Assembly (NCBI RefSeq): GCF_011769525.1
Contig: NZ_CP050440.1
Span: forward strand, 4,589,501-4,653,500
Reading direction: 5' to 3'
DNA: 64,000 bases
Source of the DNA: Tolypothrix sp. PCC 7910
GTDB lineage: Bacteria; Cyanobacteriota; Cyanobacteriia; Cyanobacteriales; Nostocaceae
This document shows, in pieces, positions 38,547 to 47,311 of the stretch. The notes under the pieces are model-generated. The model was given only the letters and a program-made list of their open reading frames with translations, had not been told where the DNA came from and did not search any database. The translations under genes and the position numbers were made by a program. How positions within the stretch are numbered: the stretch's first letter is position 1; the number at the start of each line of letters is the position of its first letter.

Positions 38547-38855
38547 ATACTCAGGGCTTGTAAATTTTGAAAGTCTTAATATGTGTAGATTGAGTACAGT
38601 TTCACAATTTCCCAAGTCATGCCAATTACCTACTAGTATTCAGCTATATTTTAGCTTTTACATAGTAAGCACTTTAGTGCCTTTGAACAAGGCTGATCTA
38701 CTTCCCAATTAAGCTTTAAGCAAAATTTCTACTTACCCAGTCTTCTGTTAGATTTAGATTTCCCGAAAAGACTATAAAGTAAACGTGAATTTTACAAAAT
38801 TTAAATAAGAAATGTTAAGTATAAAAAATTTTAAAATTATACCATTATGAGAATA

Positions 38856-39992
38856 TTACTCTTGATTGAGCGTAGCTGCCATTCTTTGTAGCTTTCTCCC
38901 TACCTCTTCCATAATGTAAAAGAAGGTGAAAAACCGTAATAGCTCATCAATGGGATTATCTGAATGCTGTTTTGTTTGCAAATGGTTAAATTGCTCTGTA
39001 GCATTGGTTAGAGCAACTTCCATCTCTGATATAGATAATTCTGGCTGATGGGATTTTACTGCTGTTGCTAGGGCAAGCATGATATTTTGAGTTTCTTGCG
39101 CCAAGGGAGTCAGTTGAGGTGAGAGTATTTGCCAAAATGTATCTTGTTGTCTGGCGAGTACAGTATGTTCCATTGTCAGAGTATGCTCCCAAATTCGCCG
39201 GATGAGAAATTCCCAAGCTGGATTAACTCGCATTTCTGGCGGTTCATTGCTTAATCCTTGCCTAACTTCCTTCCAGAGTTCTCGTCCTTTGCCAAAGGAA
39301 CGAATAATGCTAATTTTTAAAGCATCTGCATGAGGGCGATCATAGTTTCCTGTAAAGGCGCAATTGACGACTAATCGGTAAAACTGTTCTAAATCTATCA
39401 GGGTTTGAGATAAACAATCTCGCAACTGTAGGCCAGCCGCCGCCGGAAAAATAAACTTGTTCACCAACAGCGCGACACCAATACCTAACAAGGTTTCTAG
39501 TAACCTACCCCAGGCGTACAACCAAGGCGAATGATTGTAACTTAAGATGACGATCGCGGATACATACCCCGCCAACTTTGCGGCTTCGTTAAATTTACAG
39601 GCAGAAGTGGCAAAAATGGTTACAAATACACATACTCCCAGCGACCAGGGATTAGTACCTAGTGTGACAGCAAAAACTGCTCCAGCTAAAGCACCAATAA
39701 TTGTCCCAATTAAACGCTGTATCCCCAATGCTAACGTGCTGCCATGAGTTGAAGACATAACAATAATGGCAGCAATCACAGCATAAAAAGGATATTCCCA
39801 TCGCAACCCTTGAGCAATCACTAAAGAAATTGCCGCCGCGATCGCCATTTTTCCTGCCATCTTCCCTAACTGGAGCCATGAAACCGCTTTGGGAGAAGCC
39901 AGCCAGTTTTTCCCTTGGGCGATCGCTTTTTGTAGGAGCGATCGCTTGGCTCGTTTATTTGAGCGTGACAAGCGATAAGAAAATTTGGCCAT
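38856..39992 (-). CDS. FUSC-family (aromatic acid exporter-like) membrane protein
   Basis: A 378-residue protein with six closely spaced hydrophobic segments in residues 45-190 (MAGKMAIAAAISLVIAQGL, YAVIAAIIVMSSTHGSTLALGIQRLIGTIIGALAGAVFAVTLG, LGVCVFVTIFATSAC, LAGYVSAIVILSY, WGRLLETLLGIGVALLVNKFIFP) and a cytoplasmic helical tail. The motif GIQRLIGTIIGALAG and the layout match the FUSC/ArAE family. It may export organic acids or similar compounds; the substrate is unknown. Confidence 0.85.
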   Translation of the reverse strand: MAKFSYRLSRSNKRAKRSLLQKAIAQGKNWLASPKAVSWLQLGKMAGKMAIAAAISLVIAQGLRWEYPFYAVIAAIIVMSSTHGSTLALGIQRLIGTIIGALAGAVFAVTLGTNPWSLGVCVFVTIFATSACKFNEAAKLAGYVSAIVILSYNHSPWLYAWGRLLETLLGIGVALLVNKFIFPAAAGLQLRDCLSQTLIDLEQFYRLVVNCAFTGNYDRPHADALKISIIRSFGKGRELWKEVRQGLSNEPPEMRVNPAWEFLIRRIWEHTLTMEHTVLARQQDTFWQILSPQLTPLAQETQNIMLALATAVKSHQPELSISEMEVALTNATEQFNHLQTKQHSDNPIDELLRFFTFFYIMEEVGRKLQRMAATLNQE

Positions 39993-40210
39993 GCTTGAAA
40001 TAATTCGTAATTCGTAATTAAGGCTATTTGAGATACTTCAACAAATTTAATTACACATCCTTTTCTCTATGAGGCTTCCAGACATTAAATTATCCAAATT
40101 TCCGAGAGAAAATATTTTTTTATTCCCCCTGCTCCCTGCTCCCTTGCCAAAAAAGCGATAGTATATTTTTTTATTTGGAAGTCCCTGTTCCCTGTTCCCT
40201 TTCCTCAAAA

Positions 40211-42031
40211 CTAGCTACACTGTTTAGCGTCAGCAGGACTCACAAAATCATGTAAGTCTGCATCCCAAATACTGATGTAAATAAAATCACATTCTTGCCG
40301 CACAATCTGACCCTTGACTCCACCTTGGGTAAATTGGAAATTATCAGACTGACGGCTTTGTATTTGTTGCAATCCCTGTTTAATTTCTGCTGTAGCTTGA
40401 CCGCCTAACATTCCATTTAAAGTATTCTGCATGACTTGAGGGTCTACAGATTGGGCAAAAGCTGCCTCTGTTTGGCGCAGCGCTCCGGTTTTACGATCAA
40501 ATAAGTAGCCTACGTCTATTTTGTTGGGAACTACTTTATAGGTGACAGCGCGAGTATTACGCCACAGGCCTCTTAAATCCCTAGCTGGCCGACCAAGAGT
40601 AGCTTCCACACTGCTTCTGGAAGTACCTGTAGGAAATGCAGGAACGCTTTGGCTAACATTGCTACTAGCCGATTTACGAGGCTCATCGTTATTTTTTGGT
40701 GTGGAACGCGCCTCTGGTGTAGCAATTACAGGCGGCGGATTTTCTGCTTTTGACTCTGGTGCAGTTGTGGCGACTGGTGCAGGAGTATCAGAATTTACAG
40801 GCTCTTGCTCTGGTGCTGATGTTGTAGTTTCTGGGGAATTAGATTCAACTCTGGGGTTAAGAGTAGGAATAGGTGCAGGAATTACTTGCACAGGTGATGG
40901 TGATGCACTGGGTGAAGTTGGTGTAGGTGTGGGGGTGTCGTTTGGTGGGGTAATGCTAGCAGAGGGTTCTGGCGAAGGAGTAGAATTTTGCACAATGGGT
41001 GTTTCCACTTCTGGTTGACGAGTAATATTAGAAATTACTAATCCACCAATCAACCCACCCACAACTAAACTGCCAACAATTGCAGCAGGTTTTTGCCAAT
41101 TGCTGGGAGCAATAGTTTGTGGTTGTGGAGCATATAATGGCTGAGTTTTCCCAATTGATGCGTTAGCTGTAGTAGGCCGCCTGGTGACTGTGGCTGGTGC
41201 AATATAGCTAGCAGACTGTAAAGCATAGAGCATTTTACTAGCAGTAGTGTAGCGATCGCTAGCATTGGGTTTAGTTGCTTGATCCAATACTTGAGCTAAA
41301 CTAGGCGAAACATTAGGGGCATAATCTCGCCAGAGTATTTCCCCTGTTTGTTGGTTGGTTTCTAATTCTTGGGGTTGTTTACCAGTTAGTAAATAAATAG
41401 CTGTTAAGCCCAAACCATAAATGTCAGTAGCATAAACCGGTCGTCCTAAAGCTTGTTCGCTGGACATATACCCTGGCGTACCAATCACCATTGAATGTGC
41501 AGGAGAACCTGGGGAAGTCACTACAGAACGGATAGTTTCCTTAACTGCACCAAAATCAATCAAAACTGGCTTGCTATCAGGAGAACGAACAATAATGTTA
41601 TCCGGCTTGATATCTCGGTGAATGATACCTTTGCTGTGGATGTATTCTAATACTGGCAAAAGACTAAATAGAATTTCCCTAACAGCTGTTTCGCTGACTT
41701 GATTATTAGCTGTAACAATATCTCTCAAGGTTTGACCATGAATCCATTCCTGAACGAGATAAAATTGCCCTTTTTCAGAAAAATAGGCATAAAGCTCCGG
41801 AATTTGGTCACTACTTCTACCTAAAGTTTCTAAAGTAGCGGCTTCTCTCTCAAACCGCTGTTGAATTATTTGGTAAGTTTGCGGATCGTTACTGATAGGC
41901 TTTAGCTGTTTAATTACACAGCGACGGCGAGAAGGCATATGAGTATCTTCTGCCAGGAAGGTTTCGCCGAAACCACCTGCACCAAGTACCTGAATAACTT
42001 GATACCGATTGTTGAGAAGGGTTATTGTCAT
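40211..42031 (-). CDS. PknB-type Ser/Thr protein kinase 1
   Basis: A 606-residue membrane kinase. The N-terminal kinase domain (1-270) begins LLNNRYQVIQVLGAGGFGETFLAED, and has the catalytic loop HRDIKPDNII, DFGAV and the APE-like GTPGYMSSEQALG. A Pro/Thr/Ser-rich linker follows a single membrane helix (AAIVGSLVVGGLIGGLVISN, about 310-335). The C-terminal domain (ASSNVSQSVPAFPTGTSRSSVEATLGRPARDLRGLWRNTRAVTYKV) is probably extracytoplasmic and of unknown ligand. Its N-terminal domain is very close to the two kinases at 42.5 and 45.3 kb. Confidence 0.93.
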   Translation of the reverse strand: MTITLLNNRYQVIQVLGAGGFGETFLAEDTHMPSRRRCVIKQLKPISNDPQTYQIIQQRFEREAATLETLGRSSDQIPELYAYFSEKGQFYLVQEWIHGQTLRDIVTANNQVSETAVREILFSLLPVLEYIHSKGIIHRDIKPDNIIVRSPDSKPVLIDFGAVKETIRSVVTSPGSPAHSMVIGTPGYMSSEQALGRPVYATDIYGLGLTAIYLLTGKQPQELETNQQTGEILWRDYAPNVSPSLAQVLDQATKPNASDRYTTASKMLYALQSASYIAPATVTRRPTTANASIGKTQPLYAPQPQTIAPSNWQKPAAIVGSLVVGGLIGGLVISNITRQPEVETPIVQNSTPSPEPSASITPPNDTPTPTPTSPSASPSPVQVIPAPIPTLNPRVESNSPETTTSAPEQEPVNSDTPAPVATTAPESKAENPPPVIATPEARSTPKNNDEPRKSASSNVSQSVPAFPTGTSRSSVEATLGRPARDLRGLWRNTRAVTYKVVPNKIDVGYLFDRKTGALRQTEAAFAQSVDPQVMQNTLNGMLGGQATAEIKQGLQQIQSRQSDNFQFTQGGVKGQIVRQECDFIYISIWDADLHDFVSPADAKQCS

Positions 42032-42274
42032 GCTCTTTGAAAGCGTGGACGACTAGATAGTCTGTCAAGTTTATTTTGATCGGTTAATTAGTTAGCAGTC
42101 AGGATTTTAGCCCTTGAATATTTAAGCACTAAAGTGCCAACTATGAACTTATCAAAATTAATCTTGACATCCTGTTAATGGCTTGTCGTTAGACATCACC
42201 CTTTCCAATGTATATCAGGGAATGGGGATTGGGGACTGGGGACTGGGGATTGGGGATTGGGGATTGGGGACTGG

Positions 42275-42415
42275 CTCTCAAGGGTAGGGTTTTCAGAATC
42301 TCAAAAATAGTTGAGAAAATTCTCAATTGTTTAACGTGGTTTGGTCATTTCAGGATTTAAGTATCGGCTGAAATAGCCAAAAAATGGCCAAATACAAAAT
42401 ACCTACCCTTGAGAG
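42275..42415. repeat. MITE-like element with 14-bp perfect terminal inverted repeats
   Basis: CTCTCAAGGGTAGG at the left end is exactly repeated in inverse orientation (CCTACCCTTGAGAG) at the right end of a 141-bp non-coding block. Inside are a GAGAAAATTCTC palindrome and GGCTGAAATAGCC. The element sits in a GGGGACTGGGG-type repeat tract, with CTGG and TTGGGGACTGG on its flanks. It lies in the 507-bp gap between kinases 1 and 2; the remaining sequence of the gap is low-complexity. Confidence 0.6.
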
Positions 42416-42538
42416 TTGGGGACTGGGGACTGGGGATGAGGGGAAATTACCAACACCAAACCCCTAACGACAAATGACAAATGACAAACACCAATTACCA
42501 ATTATCAATTACCAATTACCAATTACCAATTACCCAAT

Positions 42539-44131
42539 TTACCTAGCATCACTAACAACCCATCTGCTGTTTTGAGCATCCCATAATAGAGAAAAACGCA
42601 CGGAAGCTGGGGATACTTTGCCGTTTTTTAAGTAATATCGCAAACTTGCATCAACGGTTGCTGTTTCGGCGTTTGCTTGCACTAAACTCACTTGTGTAAC
42701 ATCTACACTTTGCACTCTACCTCCCCACCAATCTATATAGGAAAGATAACCATTAGGGTGGAGTTTGCGATTATTTTGTAAGCTGGGAGTTAGCAGGTTC
42801 CAAGAAGTTTGAAACTGTCCTTGATTAATATTGGCGTAATAATTTTGGATCGCGGCTTCTGGTGATGGGCGATCGCTTGTTGTTGGTGTTGTGGGAGAAA
42901 ATTGCAGAGATGGGGTTTGACTGGGGGTTGGTGTTGCAGTTTCTTCGGGTTGATTGCGGATTGTGTTAGATTCCGTGGGTGTGGCTTCGGCCACGATTTG
43001 GGGTTGTTTGTTGTTATTAAGGGCAAAAGCAATAATTATGGCACCGCCAATCAAACCACCTGCGATTAAACTGGCAATAAAGACTCCTCTTTGTCCATTA
43101 CTGGGATTGCTGGGATTACCAGGTTGATAAGATGGCGCTGGACTAACAGGAATTGTATTTGGTTGATGAGATGCCCCAGGACTTACAGGGATTGTATATT
43201 GAGTAGGTGCTGGTGTGTTAGCTACTGTTGGTGGGACATGAGGGTGAGTTGCTGCTGGTGTGTTAGCTACTGTTGGTGGGACATAAGGAACAGTTGGTGG
43301 AAAGTTATTTGCCCCAATTTGCAAGGCTTGGAGCATTTCTCTAGCTGTGGCGAAGCGATCGCGGGGATGATAGGCGATCGCTTTATCTATCACTCCTGCA
43401 AATGTGGGACTGACACTTAAAGCATGATGAGACCAAATAATTTCCCCTGTGCGCGGATCTGTTTCTAATTCTTGCGGTTGTTTCCCAGTCAACAAGTAAA
43501 TTGCTGTCATGCCTAAACTATATAAATCACTGGAAAACACTGGCCTACCCATTGCTTGTTCGCTAGGCATATATCCTGGTGTGCCAATCACAATCGAGCT
43601 GGTAGGATTCCCTTGGGAATTTAATACTGTTCCCATTGTTTCCCGTACAGCACCAAAATCAATGAGTACAGGTTTGTTGTCTCGATAACGCAAGATAATG
43701 TTATCCGGCTTGATATCGCGGTGAATGATGCGCTTGGAGTGGATATACTCTAATACTGGTAATAAATTTACTAATATTTCTCTGACTGAACTTTCGCTTA
43801 ATAATCCCTGCTGTTGCAATTTGGCTGTGAGAGTTTGTCCTTCAATCAACTCTTGCACTACATAAAATTGCCCTTCTGACTGAAAATAAGCATATAAGGA
43901 GGGAATTTGGTCAGTAGCACCACCCAAATCTTCTAAAATTGCAGCTTCTCTTTGGAAACGTTCTCTTACCAATTGATAAATCTGGGGGTTATTTTGAATT
44001 GGTTTGAGTTGTTTAATCACACAGCGACGCTTGGATGGCATTTGGGTATCTTCTGCTAAGAAAGTTTCACCAAATCCACCGCTTCCTAAAGTTTGAATCA
44101 CTTGATAGCGATTGTTAAGCAGGGTTTGCAT
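42539..44131 (-). CDS. PknB-type Ser/Thr protein kinase 2
   Basis: A 530-residue paralogue of the neighbouring kinases: NNRYQVIQTLGSGGFGETFLAED, HRDIKPDNIILRYRDNKPVLIDFGAV, GTPGYMPSEQAMG. A Pro/Thr-rich linker with two direct repeats (PPTVANTPAATHPHV / PPTVANTPAPTQYTI) precedes a single membrane helix (GVFIASLIAGGLIGGAIIIAFAL). The C-terminal 115 residues (AAIQNYYANINQGQFQTSWNLLTPSLQ...WWGGRVQSVDVTQVSL) look like an NTF2/SnoaL-like domain. ATG at 44131. Confidence 0.93.
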   Translation of the reverse strand: MQTLLNNRYQVIQTLGSGGFGETFLAEDTQMPSKRRCVIKQLKPIQNNPQIYQLVRERFQREAAILEDLGGATDQIPSLYAYFQSEGQFYVVQELIEGQTLTAKLQQQGLLSESSVREILVNLLPVLEYIHSKRIIHRDIKPDNIILRYRDNKPVLIDFGAVRETMGTVLNSQGNPTSSIVIGTPGYMPSEQAMGRPVFSSDLYSLGMTAIYLLTGKQPQELETDPRTGEIIWSHHALSVSPTFAGVIDKAIAYHPRDRFATAREMLQALQIGANNFPPTVPYVPPTVANTPAATHPHVPPTVANTPAPTQYTIPVSPGASHQPNTIPVSPAPSYQPGNPSNPSNGQRGVFIASLIAGGLIGGAIIIAFALNNNKQPQIVAEATPTESNTIRNQPEETATPTPSQTPSLQFSPTTPTTSDRPSPEAAIQNYYANINQGQFQTSWNLLTPSLQNNRKLHPNGYLSYIDWWGGRVQSVDVTQVSLVQANAETATVDASLRYYLKNGKVSPASVRFSLLWDAQNSRWVVSDAR

Positions 44132-44221
44132 AAATTGGCGTTAGCCAGTCAGAACAAGGGTGTTTGTTGTATACTTTACCTCGTTTCTGGTAATTGGTCA
44201 TGGTGTGAGTATCAGTTAAGA

Positions 44222-44392
44222 AAATTAATTGATAACAAAACCAAAAAACTAGTTACTCAGCAAAAAAACAGAACAATCATTTTGGAGGGGGTTTGGGGGA
44301 CGCAACCGTCACCCAATCGGGGGTTTGGGGGAGAATCCCCCAATTGATCTGGCTTCTTGAATAAGTGACAAATCAATCGCTAATGAGCTTAA
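44222..44392. repeat. Dispersed repeat, copy 2
   Basis: The second copy of the 172-bp repeat at 35626-35797, same orientation, differing at only a handful of positions by eye. It fills most of the 319-bp gap between kinase 2 and the carboxypeptidase gene. A 2- to 3-base difference near TTCTTGAATAAG against TTCTTTATATAAG is visible. Confidence 0.85.
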
Positions 44393-44450
44393 ACCAAGTG
44401 TATTGATATATATGCATAATTATCTATATCTCTGTACATTTTTTAATTAT

Positions 44451-45263
44451 TTATCGCTGACTCCTAGCATTAGCAAATACGGTACTTGCAGTTGCTGAAC
44501 CTACATATCGCCAGTGCCAAGGTTCAAAACTTACACCTTGAGAATTATTGCGAGGAAAAGACAATTCAAAGCCAAATTCTTTAGCATGGCTAGTCAACCA
44601 ACGATAAGCATCAGTTTTTTCAAATTCTAAAGTAATATCTTGTTTGGGAAATTTCCCATCTGTTAAATCTAAAGCAAAACCTGTATGGTGTTCGCTGTAT
44701 CCCGGTGGTGCACTAATTTTTGCAGCTTCTTTCTCAGAACCCCGGCGCTTAATTTGTTGTTGAAATAATTTTTGTTGTTGTTCTATAGTGCGAAAACCAG
44801 AAACAGGAATAATCCAAACACCTACTTCTCTAGCTGCATAAGTCATTTTCATGAATGCTTGTACAGCTTCAATATTTAAAGATTCAAAGCGCTGATCTGC
44901 ACCACTAGCATAACTACCAACAAGATTCATTTGATTGGAATCGGCTTGTGTGTAGGGAAAATGCCCATAAGCTAGCTGATTAGAGTTAATTTTTTGATTA
45001 ACTGAACTAGTTCTAGCTACTGTTAGAGGAGTAGAATTCGTCGGTAAAGCTGCTGTTGGTAGTGCAGGTAAATTTGATGTGGGTTGTGATGTTGGTTGAG
45101 TAGTAACTACACTCGGTGTAGTGGGTGCAGTTGTAGCTTGAACTGCTGGATTTGATGCTGAAAATCGCATCATTAATGTCCCACAAATTACTATACTAAA
45201 GGCAACAATTGTGGCAATAATTAAGATGCGAACCAGATAAGGTAACTTAGAAAAAAATCTCAT
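44451..45263 (-). CDS. M15-family D-alanyl-D-alanine carboxypeptidase (VanY-like)
   Basis: A 270-residue periplasmic peptidoglycan peptidase. A signal anchor (VRILIIATIVAFSIVICGTLMM) lies at residues 12-33, then a Thr/Pro-rich linker to about residue 85. The zinc site consists of SEHHTGFALDLTD and EPWHWRYVG, and the substrate region is WIIPVSGFRTIEQQQKLFQQQ. The start codon lies two bases after the stop of kinase 3, so the two are in one operon. Confidence 0.93.
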   Translation of the reverse strand: MRFFSKLPYLVRILIIATIVAFSIVICGTLMMRFSASNPAVQATTAPTTPSVVTTQPTSQPTSNLPALPTAALPTNSTPLTVARTSSVNQKINSNQLAYGHFPYTQADSNQMNLVGSYASGADQRFESLNIEAVQAFMKMTYAAREVGVWIIPVSGFRTIEQQQKLFQQQIKRRGSEKEAAKISAPPGYSEHHTGFALDLTDGKFPKQDITLEFEKTDAYRWLTSHAKEFGFELSFPRNNSQGVSFEPWHWRYVGSATASTVFANARSQR

Positions 45264-45265
45264 AA

Positions 45266-46960
45266 TTATTTGGTAATAATCTCAGTAGCAGATATTTTCC
45301 AGCGATGGTCTATAAGCTCGAATTCATAGCGCACTGTTCTAGTTTTAAAGTCGGTTTCTTTGGGTAATATATTGCCATTTCTATCAAAAAGTTTCCGGTC
45401 TTCAGTAACTTTTACTTGAATCATGGCTTCTTTTCCTTCTACAAAGAAATCATCTACGCTGTCAATTTGTTGTAAGCCATATTTATAATAATGACCGTCT
45501 GTTTTGAGAGAATTAATTGAGCCATCATATCCGGCAACTTGTTCATATTGTTTCCCCGTAGTTAATTCCTCAGCCGGCTGCGGATTGTAGGGAGGTGCAA
45601 ACATGACTTTTTTTGCTTGCAGCCAGTTATTAATTAAATTTTTGGCTTCTGCTTCTGTTAATACTTCTGTCGTATCTGCAGGGTTTTCTGTTGTTTGCGG
45701 AATAGGAATAGGAGTGTTTGTCTGAACAGGAATTACTGCTTTAGTAGTAGGTTTAACAACTGGTGTATCTGTATTAGTTTTAGTTGCAGAATTACCTACT
45801 TGTGTATCTGCCTGTGTGATTTGCGGGGAAATAGAAGGTGAACTGGAAGGAGATACACTGACTACTGGCTGCGGTTGATTAGATAATTTTCCTTGCACTA
45901 ACCATAAACCACCAACAACAACTATGCCAATTACACCACCAATAATTACACCTTGTTGCCAAGTTCCTAAGCCTTGGCTAGGTGCTGGTGGATTGGGATA
46001 TGCAGGGGGAGGTGTTGGTGGTTGATATTGTGGTGCTGGCGATGCGGCGACTGTTGGTATTTCTGCATAGCCAGGAGAAATTGGTGCAGTAGGTGTGGTG
46101 ATGATGGTGGGAGCAATAATCGGTACAGTGGGTGCAGCCGGAGTCTGCAATGCAGCTAGCATATCTCTGGCGCTGAGATAGCGATCGCGTGGTGATTGTT
46201 GTATTGCTTTATTCAACACAGCCGCAAAATCTTCACTGGTATTAGGGGCAGGATTTCGCCATAGAATGTCCCCTGTACCATGATCTGTAGGAAATTCTGA
46301 TGGTAATTTACCTGTCAGTAAATATATAGCTGTCAGTGCTAAACTATACAAATCACTGGAAAAAACTGGCCTGCCTACCGATTGTTCCATTGGCATAAAC
46401 CCTGGTGTACCAATGACAATTGACTGACTGGAATTACCAGAAGTAGTCATAATTGTTCCCATTGATACCTTTACTGCACCGAAGTCGATTAAAATTGGTT
46501 TGCTATCTGCAAACCGCAAAATGATATTATCTGGTTTGATATCTCGATGGACGATGCGCTTGCTATGAACAAACTCTAGCACTGGTAAGATATTAATTAA
46601 AATATCCCTAACTGCACTTTCACTCAATAATCCTTGCTGTTTAATGATTTGAGTTAAAGTATTACCTTCAATATATTCCTGAACTAGATAAAATTGCCCA
46701 TTTTCAACAAAATAAGCATACAACTTAGGAATTTGATTACTGCGATCGCCTAACTCTTCTAAGATGGCTGCTTCTTGTTGAAATCGTTGCTGAATTAATT
46801 GGTAAACCTGCGGATTATTCGCTACAGGTTTAAGCTGCTTAATTACGCAACGGCGGCTAGAGGGCATTTGAGTATCTTCCGCCAAGAAAGTTTCCCCAAA
46901 GCCTCCACTACCAAGCACCCGTAGTACTTGATAACGATTATTCAATAATGTTAACGTCAT
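45266..46960 (-). CDS. PknB-type Ser/Thr protein kinase 3
   Basis: A 564-residue kinase with the same N-terminal kinase domain (NNRYQVLRVLGSGGFGETFLAED; HRDIKPDNIILRFADSKPILIDFGAV; GTPGFMPMEQSVG), a Pro-rich linker, one membrane helix (GVIIGGVIGIVVVGGLWLV, about 335-355), and a C-terminal ARC6 IMS-like (DUF4101) domain (LTEAEAKNLINNWLQAKKVMFAPPYN...YEFELIDHRWKISATEI). It is the first gene of an operon with the M15 carboxypeptidase, suggesting a link with cell-wall control. Confidence 0.93.
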   Translation of the reverse strand: MTLTLLNNRYQVLRVLGSGGFGETFLAEDTQMPSSRRCVIKQLKPVANNPQVYQLIQQRFQQEAAILEELGDRSNQIPKLYAYFVENGQFYLVQEYIEGNTLTQIIKQQGLLSESAVRDILINILPVLEFVHSKRIVHRDIKPDNIILRFADSKPILIDFGAVKVSMGTIMTTSGNSSQSIVIGTPGFMPMEQSVGRPVFSSDLYSLALTAIYLLTGKLPSEFPTDHGTGDILWRNPAPNTSEDFAAVLNKAIQQSPRDRYLSARDMLAALQTPAAPTVPIIAPTIITTPTAPISPGYAEIPTVAASPAPQYQPPTPPPAYPNPPAPSQGLGTWQQGVIIGGVIGIVVVGGLWLVQGKLSNQPQPVVSVSPSSSPSISPQITQADTQVGNSATKTNTDTPVVKPTTKAVIPVQTNTPIPIPQTTENPADTTEVLTEAEAKNLINNWLQAKKVMFAPPYNPQPAEELTTGKQYEQVAGYDGSINSLKTDGHYYKYGLQQIDSVDDFFVEGKEAMIQVKVTEDRKLFDRNGNILPKETDFKTRTVRYEFELIDHRWKISATEIITK

Positions 46961-47311
46961 AATATTTGGGCTGGTCAGTGTTTATGTATAATTTGTAATT
47001 AGCTTTTCAATATCATAAACTTTTGGTATATTAATTTAATATATTCTCTTCAAATAAAATTAATTTTTGATAAGTAAATAAGTATTAGATTCAATCAGTT
47101 TAAGATTCATAGTAATTAAACAGCATCAACTACATCGAATTTTTTGATGATGTTATTTGATGTTTGGTATTTGATGTTTGGCATTTGGTGTTTGGTATTT
47201 AGTATTGGCCATTTCTGACTGCTCCCTTACTCCCTGCTCCCCTGCCTTTTCCTAGTCCCCATTACCCCTTATCCCCAGAGGGGGCCCCGAGTTCCCCAGT
47301 CCCAAACGATT
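46961..47311. repeat. Divergent intergenic region with low-complexity repeats
   Basis: These 351 bp separate the divergent kinase 3 and FHA-ABC genes. The left half is AT-rich. Around 47160-47215 lie tandem TTTGATGTTTGGTATTTG-type units, followed by C/T-rich TCCCTGCTCCCC-type sequence. No promoter can be placed with confidence. Confidence 0.5.

Noticed and set aside
40542-41018. 158-codon plus-strand frame inside kinase 1
   Set aside because: It is the reverse of the Pro/Thr/Ser-rich linker of the kinase, giving a Gly/Val-rich artefact.
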